29,311 nt of DNA, taken from the IMG/VR virus record IMGVR_UViG_3300049489_000601, positions 1 through 29,311 of that record. One strand, 5' to 3'. Below, one piece after another: positions 1-7,019 of this stretch (positions within the stretch are counted from its first letter, which is position 1; every line of letters begins with the position of its first letter). This DNA comes from a virus. A program made the position numbers and the translations under genes. The notes beneath the pieces were generated by a model, which was not told the DNA's origin, did not search any database, and saw nothing but the letters and a program-made list of their open reading frames with translations.

Positions 1-8
1 TTCAATGA
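1..8. repeat. Terminal 8-bp direct repeat (left copy)
   Basis: The first eight bases, TTCAATGA, are identical to the last eight at 29304-29311. Joining the ends through a single copy keeps a minus-strand reading frame open across the junction; keeping both copies introduces a stop. This supports a circular or circularly permuted genome cut inside a gene rather than a functional terminal repeat. Confidence 0.7.
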
Positions 9-27
9 TCATGTTAAAAATTTCCAT
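1..27 (-). CDS. 5' end of the split holin-like gene that continues at 29303-28950
   Basis: An ATG at 27-25 is preceded by AGGAG, which begins in the stop codon of the endolysin gene and lies about seven bases before the start. It begins the peptide MEIFNMIIE. Reading on through the merged 8-bp end repeat into 29303, the frame stays open to the stop at 28950, giving a 126-residue protein. The added N-terminal residues lengthen a hydrophobic segment. Read alone, this stretch is only nine codons and would be missed. The join is an inference from frame continuity, the ribosome binding site and the shared 8 bases. Confidence 0.65.
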
Positions 28-37
28 GGCTTTGCTC

Positions 38-541
38 CTAGTCTATCAATTCGACATGCGGCCAATCGCTCAATTTGCCGGCATTATCAAACAAATTTTG
101 GTCAATATCCCAATTGGCGCCGGATCGGATACGGATGCCGAGGCCATGGCCGATTTGCACCATGGCGCCAACAATCATTGCATAATGCTGCAAAAGCATT
201 TCAGTTGCGGCGCCTCGGCTTATTTTGTAGTAATCCGAAATAATTTTGATTTGTTCCGGCGTGCCAATGAGCAATTGAACCGGCTTTGGTAGCTCGGCAA
301 TAAATGGCGCAAAATCAAAAGCGCGCGCCGGCAATGAATTATGCATGGATTTTGGCCATGGCGTTTTGCTCGCGCCGGATTTGAAAGCGGCGTTTTGTTC
401 CGCCTCGCCTCTGTAACCGCAAATTATAGAAAAATCCCAATGCACAATTGCGGCCTTGGCGATAGCTTGCAAACGCGCATCGCACGTTGCCAAACGCTCA
501 AGGCTTGCGGCGCCGAAACTAGGCATTGCCGCGCGGCTCAT
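38..541 (-). CDS. Endolysin, M15-family peptidase (L-alanyl-D-glutamate endopeptidase type)
   Basis: This 167-residue protein should cut the peptide bridges of peptidoglycan at the end of infection. The zinc-site pattern of M15 peptidases is visible: GYR at 42-44, SMHNSLPARAFDFAP with His67 and Asp76, and DWPHVEL near the C-terminus with Asp159 and His162. The region between the two motifs (about 80-155) looks longer than in compact members. No signal peptide or SAR anchor is seen, so release would depend on a holin. It overlaps the upstream membrane protein gene by 23 bases and is followed directly by the split holin-like gene, forming a lysis cassette. Met6 is an alternative start. Confidence 0.88.
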   Translation of the reverse strand: MSRAAMPSFGAASLERLATCDARLQAIAKAAIVHWDFSIICGYRGEAEQNAAFKSGASKTPWPKSMHNSLPARAFDFAPFIAELPKPVQLLIGTPEQIKIISDYYKISRGAATEMLLQHYAMIVGAMVQIGHGLGIRIRSGANWDIDQNLFDNAGKLSDWPHVELID

Positions 542-722
542 GCCGCCGATCCATCAACGTATTAATAAGCGTTGCCAGTTGAGTTAATGCCGCCGTATTT
601 TCACGGATGATTTTACCCTGAAACCCAATTACATAAATGGCAAGCAATACCACGGCGCCGGCGCTGCCAAATTCACGCAACAACAATGCAATGCTAGGAT
701 CGGCCATTTGTTCCGGCGTCAT
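519..722 (-). CDS. Small single-pass membrane protein, holin candidate
   Basis: This is a 67-residue protein with one hydrophobic segment (about residues 20-36, AGAVVLLAIYVIGF) followed by a charged helical tail that could form a coiled coil. That layout resembles small one-pass phage holins and holin-associated proteins such as the BhlA type, but no family is certain. Its ATG overlaps the stop of the gene upstream (ATGA at 719-722), and its 3' end overlaps the endolysin start, so the two are probably translationally coupled. Position directly before the endolysin is the main argument for a lysis role. It might instead partner the second holin-like gene. Confidence 0.6.
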   Translation of the reverse strand: MTPEQMADPSIALLLREFGSAGAVVLLAIYVIGFQGKIIRENTAALTQLATLINTLMDRRHEPRGNA

Positions 723-1450
723 GGCAAAATGCTCGCATCACGATTGCCCTCAAATTTAACGGCGTTGTATTTTTGCGCATCCGGAACCGGCGCACCATTG
801 GATGAGTTGAAAAGCCAAACGGGTTTTGTTTCGGCCAATGCGGCCGCCGAGCCATCCAAGGTTGTTAATGCTGGAACATGTACCCAAATGCCGCCTTGCT
901 TGTAATATACGTCAATCAATGCGCTTAACCCAACCTCGATAATTTTCAGCCAAATGCCTTGAATCAATGGCATGGCGGCAATTGGCGCGGAACCTAAAAC
1001 GGAAAATATACCGCCGGCGGCGCGAGCCAACGCAATAAAACCGGCGCCGCCGCCGGTTCCGCCGGCAATTATTCCAAACCCATTTTGAAAGCTCGCATCA
1101 ATTTTAAAAACTTGCATTTGGCATTGCACGGTTGCGCTATTTGGCGCGATATAACCCGAAAATCTGGCATCGCCGCGCCGGCTCGGCTCGGCGTTGATTA
1201 ATCCGGCGGACCATTGCGGCGAGTTTGGCGTTTGCGCGTCATAGGATACATGGCCGGCGCCAACAAAAACGCCAATGTTTGACGGTTGCCAAATGGCGCC
1301 GTTTTCAGTATTCCAAGCCGGCGTTAAAAAGTCAAGCAAATACGGCGTTGGCGCAAACGGAACCGGCGGAACAACGGCCGGCGGAATCCTTGGCGGCGCG
1401 ATCCTTGGCGGCGCAATTCTATTTGGCGCAATATGCGGCGGCCGGATCAT
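719..1450 (-). CDS. Putative tail/receptor-binding protein with proline-rich repeat collar and lectin-like body
   Basis: The 243-residue product starts with a proline-rich repetitive stretch (IAPNRIAPPRIAPPRIPP, then PPVPFAPTP, to about residue 37). The remaining roughly 200 residues are beta-rich and rich in Gly, Trp and aromatic residues. The pattern FSGYI...VQCQMQVFK...NGFGIIAG...WLKIIE...DVYYKQGGIWVHV resembles concanavalin A-like lectin sandwiches; this is a fold guess made by eye. Such a rigid collar with a carbohydrate-binding head suits a peripheral tail protein. It lies between tail genes and the lysis cassette and is preceded by GAGGG about ten bases from the ATG. The function is not established. 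Confidence 0.55.
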   Translation of the reverse strand: MIRPPHIAPNRIAPPRIAPPRIPPAVVPPVPFAPTPYLLDFLTPAWNTENGAIWQPSNIGVFVGAGHVSYDAQTPNSPQWSAGLINAEPSRRGDARFSGYIAPNSATVQCQMQVFKIDASFQNGFGIIAGGTGGGAGFIALARAAGGIFSVLGSAPIAAMPLIQGIWLKIIEVGLSALIDVYYKQGGIWVHVPALTTLDGSAAALAETKPVWLFNSSNGAPVPDAQKYNAVKFEGNRDASILP

Positions 1451-1456
1451 GCCGCG

Positions 1457-1807
1457 CTATCCCTCGCAACCTTGCGAAAACCCCTGTATTGCAAAATCAA
1501 GCTCATTGCCGGCGCTCCATCCGGCCGAGCCTGTGCGCACCGCAATACCAGTTGCCGCGCCGAGCTCAACCGTTAAGATTAAGCCATAACCAACGGTTTC
1601 CGAAACCGCAACCGGCACAGCCGGTATATATGCCGTTGGATCATCGCCATAGATTAAGCCAACCGAAATATCACGGCCGGCGGCCGCGCCTGATACTTGG
1701 TACAAAATATTGCAAAAATCAAATCCGGCAACATCAACAACGGTTCCGAGCGTATCATTTGCCGCTATATTTTGAGGAGCCGATTTTGGCCCGCGCCTTT
1801 CGTTCAT
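1457..1807 (-). CDS. Hypothetical tail-region protein
   Basis: This 116-residue protein belongs to no family I recognise. The start is placed at the ATG at 1807, which overlaps the stop of the DUF1353 gene as ATGA and has GAGG six bases upstream. An earlier in-frame ATG at 1831 would overlap that gene by 28 bases. The sequence is Ala/Gly/Val rich with alternating hydrophobic residues, which suggests a small beta-structured virion protein. It sits between the DUF1353 gene and the lectin-like gene. Confidence 0.6.
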   Translation of the reverse strand: MNERRGPKSAPQNIAANDTLGTVVDVAGFDFCNILYQVSGAAAGRDISVGLIYGDDPTAYIPAVPVAVSETVGYGLILTVELGAATGIAVRTGSAGWSAGNELDFAIQGFSQGCEG

Positions 1808-2193
1808 GGTATGCCTCGCCGTTTGTTCCAAGGTTTGCGGCCGCCAATTCTAACGGCCATGAACATGATATTAGCACGGAACCAACCAACGCCCAAAGCG
1901 CGCATGGCCTCATAAAAAACGGCATCGGCAACCAAGCGCGAGGCATGCCCCGTAACATAGAGCCAGTCATGCACAATTGCGGCCTTGGAATACACCCCAT
2001 GCGGCGGCAAAATCGGCCAAAACATGCGCGGTATGCTCGCCAAGTCAGTGCGAAAACCGGCCGGAACCTGAATTATAAACGGCATGCCCTTATCGCCGAT
2101 GGCATACGCAAAAGGCTCGAGCGTTAAAAAATCGCCTTGCGCCGTAAGAGCCAACCGCACAGGCTCATGAAAGGGCAAGCATGGCGGCCTCAT
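1804..2193 (-). CDS. DUF1353 family protein
   Basis: The product (about 129 residues from the ATG at 2193) carries the DUF1353 signature. A Leu/Phe-rich segment is followed by VPAGFRTDLASIPRMFW, an ILPPHGVYSKAAIVHDWLY block and a C-terminal helical part. DUF1353 proteins are common near the tail tip and lysis genes of phages, but their function is unknown. The frame is open to an ATG at 2241, which would overlap the preceding gene by 77 bases; the ATG at 2193 overlaps by 29. Neither start has a strong ribosome binding site, and a GTG further in (VRLAL) is also possible. Confidence 0.8.
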   Translation of the reverse strand: MRPPCLPFHEPVRLALTAQGDFLTLEPFAYAIGDKGMPFIIQVPAGFRTDLASIPRMFWPILPPHGVYSKAAIVHDWLYVTGHASRLVADAVFYEAMRALGVGWFRANIMFMAVRIGGRKPWNKRRGIP

Positions 2194-2725
2194 ATTCCGC
2201 CGCGCGCGCGTCCATGCCTGCCTTGGTTGTTTCCGCAACAATCAGTGCCTTATACTTGCGCCGCAATCCGGCGGTTGTACCAAGCGCCGTTGCCATTGAG
2301 CCAAATTGCGCGGCAATGCTTGCAATTTCGGCGGCATCATCAAAACCCAAAACGGCAAATTGCGCCGGCAAAATCAATTTGTTGGCGCCTTTGATTTGAG
2401 GGCAATCGGCGTCATTTGCAACGCCGGCGGCCTCAAACAGTTTGCCAATATATTCCATTGATCTGTATTGGTCAATTTCGCCAATAATGCGGCGCCTGTG
2501 CGCAACCTCGGCGCCATCAATTCCGGCGGCAAGCTCGGCGGCATAGGCCGCCAATTGTTCCGCGCTTGCGGTTTCAACCCATGCGCCATCAACGCGCCGA
2601 GGCGCAAGCATGTTTGCGTCAAGCTCTACGGCCGCCGCAAGCTCGGCCGGATCAATAACCGCGCCGGCCGGATACAATGACAAAATAAACCCCTCGGCGT
2701 CAATGATTGCGGTATAGTTTGCCAT
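2165..2725 (-). CDS. Hypothetical tail fibre or fibre-assembly type protein
   Basis: The product has 186 residues. The N-terminus (MANYTAIIDAEGFILSLYPAG and a following GAWVETAS) resembles short beta segments at the ends of phage tail-fibre or fibre-assembly proteins. The middle and C-terminus are Ala-rich and helical, with a possible coiled coil near 56-85. No conserved catalytic motif is visible. It follows the three tandem paralogues, and its Shine-Dalgarno-like AGGATTGG is supplied by the last codons of the gene upstream. A structural or assembly role at the tail tip is inferred from position only. Confidence 0.55.
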   Translation of the reverse strand: MANYTAIIDAEGFILSLYPAGAVIDPAELAAAVELDANMLAPRRVDGAWVETASAEQLAAYAAELAAGIDGAEVAHRRRIIGEIDQYRSMEYIGKLFEAAGVANDADCPQIKGANKLILPAQFAVLGFDDAAEIASIAAQFGSMATALGTTAGLRRKYKALIVAETTKAGMDARAAEYEAAMLALS

Positions 2726-2730
2726 AGTAT

Positions 2731-3249
2731 TTAACCAATCCTAGTTGCGAGCGACCATGCGCGAAATACTGCCAATGTTCCGGCGCCGGCGCTACGGTTT
2801 CCGCGCAAGTGGAATTGCGCGGCGGCGTTTGCCAAAACTGTAACGTTGCAAAACGCATTAACAAAAGTTCCGTTCATGGTATCGGAATTTGCAAAAGCGT
2901 ATTGGCTATCGTTGAAACTCAAAATGGAATTATGGCCGGATGGAACAACGTTAAAATCGAAAGTTCCAGCGGCGCCGGCCGTGCGTTGCATTTCGGCCAT
3001 AACCCAAAGGCGCCATGTTGAGGTTTCAAAGGTATTAATTGGGATCACAAGCGGGTTTGTAATATTGACAAACGCCGCGCCGGTTATAACAACGCCAATG
3101 CCCTCGCCGAGTACCGTGCCGATACTCGCGGCCGCTTGGCGCTTGTCTTGCTCGCGCAAAAATTCCGCATTGTCGAGCATGCGCGTATACGTTGGCGTTT
3201 TATCGGCTTTTGTGCCAACGCGCACGGGGTCTATTGCGTTATATGCCAT
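2731..3249 (-). CDS. Tail-tip region small protein, tandem paralogue A
   Basis: This 172-residue protein is the last of three adjacent paralogues. It shares with copy C an N-terminal block (NAEFLREQDKRQAAASIGT against NFEWLRDRDKKQVVQSLGT), a central FVNITNPLVIPIN against PFNITNLLTVPTN, then WVMAEMQR, and a C-terminal FRAWSLATRIG. The body is Gly/Ala/Asn/Thr rich and probably beta-structured. Virion attachment at the tail tip is the likeliest role from position, between the hub-like protein and the lectin-like gene. The family is not recognised. Confidence 0.65.
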   Translation of the reverse strand: MAYNAIDPVRVGTKADKTPTYTRMLDNAEFLREQDKRQAAASIGTVLGEGIGVVITGAAFVNITNPLVIPINTFETSTWRLWVMAEMQRTAGAAGTFDFNVVPSGHNSILSFNDSQYAFANSDTMNGTFVNAFCNVTVLANAAAQFHLRGNRSAGAGTLAVFRAWSLATRIG

Positions 3250-3253
3250 CGCT

Positions 3254-3769
3254 TTAACCGATCCTTATGGCCATGCATGAACCGCGCCATGCAACAATGT
3301 TGCCAACAACGCCGGCGGTTAATATGCCCTGCATTTTAAACGTTCCAATCAAGCCGGCCGCAACCGTTACCATTTTGGCGCATGTCACAAATTGGCCTCG
3401 GTATCGCTCGGAATTGCCGGCCGAGTATATGCCGGAACCGTTGGCCGCGCCAAGCGGCGTTGTATTGGTTGTAGCTATTGAAAATACCGCCGTGCCGTTA
3501 ATGCCGGCGTTTAATTGAACCTCGGCCGATGCCAGAATGAACCAGTTAACAGGCTCCAAAATATTTTGCGGCAAATTATCGGCCGGCGTAACGTCCGTTA
3601 ATGCCGCGCCAATCGTCAAAGGCGCCGCCGCCGCCAATCCCAATTGTTGCACGGCCGCGCGGCCATCGCGCTCAAGCAAAAAACGCGCATTGAACAAATG
3701 TTGGTCATAGTGCGCCTTAAGCATTTCGCCGCCAACGGCCGCCAAATCTAGGGATTGATAAAAACTCAT
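3254..3769 (-). CDS. Tail-tip region small protein, tandem paralogue B
   Basis: This 171-residue protein is the most diverged of the three paralogues. It keeps the N-terminal LFNARFLLERDGRAAVQQLG block, a middle WFILASAEVQLNAGINGTAVFSI that matches copies A and C in spacing, and the C-terminal AWRGSCMAIRIG. Its ATG overlaps the stop of copy C (ATGA, 3766-3769), so translation is probably coupled. Its last codons, AGG ATC GGT TAA, fall just before copy A and could act as that gene's ribosome binding site. The function is unknown; a structural or receptor-related role is inferred. Confidence 0.65.
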   Translation of the reverse strand: MSFYQSLDLAAVGGEMLKAHYDQHLFNARFLLERDGRAAVQQLGLAAAAPLTIGAALTDVTPADNLPQNILEPVNWFILASAEVQLNAGINGTAVFSIATTNTTPLGAANGSGIYSAGNSERYRGQFVTCAKMVTVAAGLIGTFKMQGILTAGVVGNIVAWRGSCMAIRIG

Positions 3770-4281
3770 GCAATTCTCACGGCCAACAATGATGCTCGGT
3801 ATATATTCAAATCGCCGGAACCGGCAACGCGCGATGCCACCATGCGAAATTGTAGCGCCTCATTAATTGCCGCCTGCCGAGTTTGCACGCATTGCACAAA
3901 TGAACCGCGCAAGGTATTGTTGCTAAAAAATTCGTACGTTCCATCGGTTGCCGCGCCGCCGCTGCCGCCTGTAACCGCAATCGAAAACGAAACGCGCGCC
4001 GTTGCATTGGCCGCGCGTTGCACCTCGGCCATGCCAATAAGCGCCCATTGTGCAACCTCGTAATCGTTTGTTGGAACCGTTAACAAATTCGTGATATTGA
4101 AAGGCCCAGCATTGTTAACAAGTATCGGCGAAACGCCGCCGGCCGTGCCGAGCGATTGCACAACCTGTTTTTTGTCCCTATCGCGCAACCATTCAAAATT
4201 CCCATAATGTTGATCTTCATGCATTGCCAAAATCGTTTGCCAATATGGCAAAACGCGCTCGGTATAATCGAAAGTTTCCAT
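3766..4281 (-). CDS. Tail-tip region small protein, tandem paralogue C
   Basis: The 171-residue product starts at METFDYTERV (ATG 4281-4279), two bases after the stop of the 603-residue tail protein. The frame is open upstream to 4476, but that part lies wholly inside the other gene and is rejected. The copy has the family's N-terminal charged block (WLRDRDKKQVVQSLGT), a PFNITNLLTVPTN segment, WALIGMAEVQR and the C-terminal YRASLLAVRIA. It is closest to copy A. As first of the three it may be the ancestral gene, but order alone cannot prove that. Confidence 0.66.
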   Translation of the reverse strand: METFDYTERVLPYWQTILAMHEDQHYGNFEWLRDRDKKQVVQSLGTAGGVSPILVNNAGPFNITNLLTVPTNDYEVAQWALIGMAEVQRAANATARVSFSIAVTGGSGGAATDGTYEFFSNNTLRGSFVQCVQTRQAAINEALQFRMVASRVAGSGDLNIYRASLLAVRIA

Positions 4282-4283
4282 GG

Positions 4284-6095
4284 CTATAAATATACCGTTT
4301 GCGTTGGCGCGCCCCAAATCCCTACAATCTGCGATTGATCCAAATTTGGCGCCATGGAAACATAAGCGCCGGCCGGTTGCGGCGTTGCAAGCGGCGTTGC
4401 CGTTGTGAATCCTGTAGACGTTACGGTTAACATCAAATAGCCGAAACCGCCATTGGTATCGGTTCCGATGTAGCAACGGAAACCGGCCAACAAAATTTGT
4501 TTGTCACAATTTAACACTGTAAATGATACGGCACCGGCAAGCGCCGGCGCGTACAAATAACCGCCAACCCCCCAACGTGATGCCAAGCCAATGCTTGCCG
4601 TTTGGTATGCCTTGACTTGTACGGATGCCGCTAGCAAATCCCACATGAGCGCGCGCACATATACCGGCGCGGTTTGTAGGTTGCGATAGTTGATAGTTAA
4701 CAGGTCTAACAGTTCCAAATTAAACCTTGGATCGGCGGCGTCCTCAAACGGAACCGAAACCGAAACAACATTTGGCGAGTTAACCCAATAAAAAATCCAA
4801 CGCTCAAGTTGCCGTTGTACGGCGCTTTGCAAATACTGCCATGCAAAATCAACGTTGGTTTGAACCTCGCGGCCTTGATACCGCGCAACCGCCGTTGCGT
4901 CTAGCTCGGTTAAATCTGCATGGCTTTTGCCGTTGTAATCCGAAAATGTTGCCGAAATTTTATTGGCATACGTTCTGTCTGGATCGCTCGCAAAATTAAA
5001 TGTTTCCTGAGCAAAATCCATTTTGCCGGCGTCAAGCGCCAAAACCGCCGCCGATTTTGGCAGGTTGTACTGTATTGCCGTTTTTGATTCCGGCGTCAAA
5101 TAAATAGTATAGTTACATTCAAACGCAAGGCGCTCGATTTCGTAAGATTGCGCAATGGCGCTTTGAATATCACGGCGCACCGTTATTGGCTCGCCATCGG
5201 CCTTTGCTTGTACAAACGTTGGCAAATCAATATACGCCGTACTGCCAAATAATAGGCGCGTGCAAAGCCATTGCAAAACGTCTACAGGGTGAAATGAGGC
5301 CGGCGATACACCGGCGCCGCCGCCAACCGCACATTTGCATGCCACCTTGATAACATCGGCCGCAAGTATTCCGGCAACGCCGGAACAATCAACGGTTCCG
5401 CCGAGCGCATTAAAAACGCATGATGCCGTAACATCAACAAACGCGCCGCCGGCGGTTGAGCGATACGCGCGGAAAGGCGCGGCAATTGGCAAATCATTAA
5501 TCAGCCATTGAAACGATCCGGCGTTAATACAGATCGCATCAAGCGCATTTTCGCCAACGATATCGGCCGTGCTAAAATCGCCAACGCGCACCGGCTTGTT
5601 TTGGCCGATTGAATTGGCCGGCGCGCTAGGATATACGGCCGCCGTGATTTTTTCACCGCCGATAGTTGCCAAATCCTCAATCAAGAAAGGCAAAACCGAA
5701 AATGAAATTATGCCCTCGGCCATTGTCCATGATCCATTGGTTATTGTTCCGAAAACGTAGCGCGGCGCCGTTAGCAAATCGGTTGCCGTAGTCCCGCCAA
5801 TGAACAATGACGCAGTGCCACCATGCCAAAATGGCACGTTGGCGGAACCGCCGGTTAAATACGGATCAAAAAACCCGTCCTGATTGTCAAGCGTTATTTG
5901 CATTGGTGCGGGGTCCGCTTTCGCGCGTTTCAAATCGCCAATCCCTCGCGCTACAGTGCAACCAATCAGGCGCGGCGGTATCGGTACAACGGCCGCACCG
6001 TTCATGCGCTGCGTTGGCTCGTTTCCGGCGTAAATAAGCACGTTGGCGCCGAGCGCATCAACCACGTTTAAAACCAATGTAACGGTTAAAGCCAT
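4284..6095 (-). CDS. Large tail protein, probable tail-tip hub or baseplate component
   Basis: At 603 residues this is the second largest tail gene product after the tape measure. The N-terminal half contains LKRAKADPAPMQITLDNQDGFFDPYL; an LDN-DG-F-P segment of this kind recurs in phage tail-tip proteins. A following region (about 80-330) is beta-rich. The second half has Trp/Tyr-rich segments and ends in a Gly/Thr-rich stretch. No peptidase motif was found. It overlaps the preceding 310-residue tail gene by 10 bases and precedes the paralogue triplet, the position in which siphoviruses carry hub and baseplate genes. The exact role is uncertain. Confidence 0.7.
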   Translation of the reverse strand: MALTVTLVLNVVDALGANVLIYAGNEPTQRMNGAAVVPIPPRLIGCTVARGIGDLKRAKADPAPMQITLDNQDGFFDPYLTGGSANVPFWHGGTASLFIGGTTATDLLTAPRYVFGTITNGSWTMAEGIISFSVLPFLIEDLATIGGEKITAAVYPSAPANSIGQNKPVRVGDFSTADIVGENALDAICINAGSFQWLINDLPIAAPFRAYRSTAGGAFVDVTASCVFNALGGTVDCSGVAGILAADVIKVACKCAVGGGAGVSPASFHPVDVLQWLCTRLLFGSTAYIDLPTFVQAKADGEPITVRRDIQSAIAQSYEIERLAFECNYTIYLTPESKTAIQYNLPKSAAVLALDAGKMDFAQETFNFASDPDRTYANKISATFSDYNGKSHADLTELDATAVARYQGREVQTNVDFAWQYLQSAVQRQLERWIFYWVNSPNVVSVSVPFEDAADPRFNLELLDLLTINYRNLQTAPVYVRALMWDLLAASVQVKAYQTASIGLASRWGVGGYLYAPALAGAVSFTVLNCDKQILLAGFRCYIGTDTNGGFGYLMLTVTSTGFTTATPLATPQPAGAYVSMAPNLDQSQIVGIWGAPTQTVYL

Positions 6096-7018
6096 TCTAC
6101 CAACGGCAAAACGCCGGTTCCGTTAAAACGCTTTGCACTGTATTGTTGTTGCATTGCAAATTGCATGGATTGATCGGCAAGCATGGGCATGCTATGCAAA
6201 TGCCGGCCGCCGGTTTCCGTTTCGCTGTCAAAATCCATGGATATGACGCTGATTTTTTTATCATTTCCGGCGAAAATTCCGCCGAGTAATCCATTTTGCA
6301 ACGTTGCAAAATTTGATGTTAACGCATATCTAAACGGCAACTCAACCGAGCGCTTAAAGTCACGCTCAAAAATGCCGGTTCCGCCGTGCGCTTGCGGCGT
6401 GTAGGCATTGCGGTTTTCAAACGTGTATGCCGGTTCGCCCTCAACAACCATTTCGCCCTCGCTCAAAAGGCAAATTTTGGCCATGGATATTGTATTTGCC
6501 GCCGCGCCGTTAACAAATCGGATGCGGTAAAACCGATACAGCGCCGAGCTAACCGCAACGCCGCCGGCCAACATCCAAACGCGCGAAAAATTAACGCGCG
6601 TATATGCCGAAAACAAACCGGCGTTTAAATCGGCCGCGCTTAATGCGCCGATTGTAACTTGCTCGCCGGCAAATAGCCCCGTTGGCGATGCCTCGGCCGT
6701 TACGCTTGCAAGGCTTGAGCCTGTTAAAAATGAATCAGCCGAGGCCGCCGGAAACCATAGCGCGATAGCATCAACATTGAAAACAAAACAACCCACAGGA
6801 AAGGTTAACAGAATATCCCAAACCGCCGCCGGCGCAATGCTTTGGCTTTTGGTAATAAGCTCGCGTCGCCAATTCAAAACGTTTGCGGCGGCATAACCGG
6901 CCGCCAAGCTCGTTTGAGTTACGGCCGGAATTTGCAACGGAAATGTTGCACCGTTGTTGCGTTGCGTCCATGTATCGCTCGCCCAATCAACCCCGAAAGT
7001 GATTTTGCCAACTGCCAT
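6086..7018 (-). CDS. Tail protein downstream of the tape measure, possible distal tail protein
   Basis: This 310-residue protein is encoded right after the tape measure gene (stop at 7020, ATG at 7018). It is rich in beta-prone and aromatic residues. It includes a segment FKRSVELPFRYALTSNFATLQ and a C-terminal region KKISVISMDFDSETETGGRHL. In siphoviruses this slot usually holds the distal tail protein or the first tail-tip protein. No specific family is recognised, so the assignment rests on gene order. Confidence 0.65.
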   Translation of the reverse strand: MAVGKITFGVDWASDTWTQRNNGATFPLQIPAVTQTSLAAGYAAANVLNWRRELITKSQSIAPAAVWDILLTFPVGCFVFNVDAIALWFPAASADSFLTGSSLASVTAEASPTGLFAGEQVTIGALSAADLNAGLFSAYTRVNFSRVWMLAGGVAVSSALYRFYRIRFVNGAAANTISMAKICLLSEGEMVVEGEPAYTFENRNAYTPQAHGGTGIFERDFKRSVELPFRYALTSNFATLQNGLLGGIFAGNDKKISVISMDFDSETETGGRHLHSMPMLADQSMQFAMQQQYSAKRFNGTGVLPLVEWL

Positions 7019-7019
7019 T

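Larger units (their letters stand above)
2731..4281 (-). repeat. Tandem gene triplication
   Basis: Three consecutive genes of nearly equal length (171-172 codons) encode proteins with the same N-terminal charged block, the same central Trp...AE(V/M)Q motif and the same R-I-(G/A) C-terminus. The similarity is clear in protein and weak in DNA, which indicates old duplications that have since diverged. Confidence 0.75.

Noticed and set aside
1225-2127. 300-codon plus-strand open frame
   Set aside because: It runs antisense to several coupled minus-strand genes, has Arg/Gln/His/Pro-rich composition and no domain; a shadow of codon bias.
4282-4476. N-terminal extension of tandem paralogue C
   Set aside because: It lies entirely inside the 603-residue tail gene in another frame. 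The ATG at 4281 lies two bases after that gene's stop and matches the other two copies in length.
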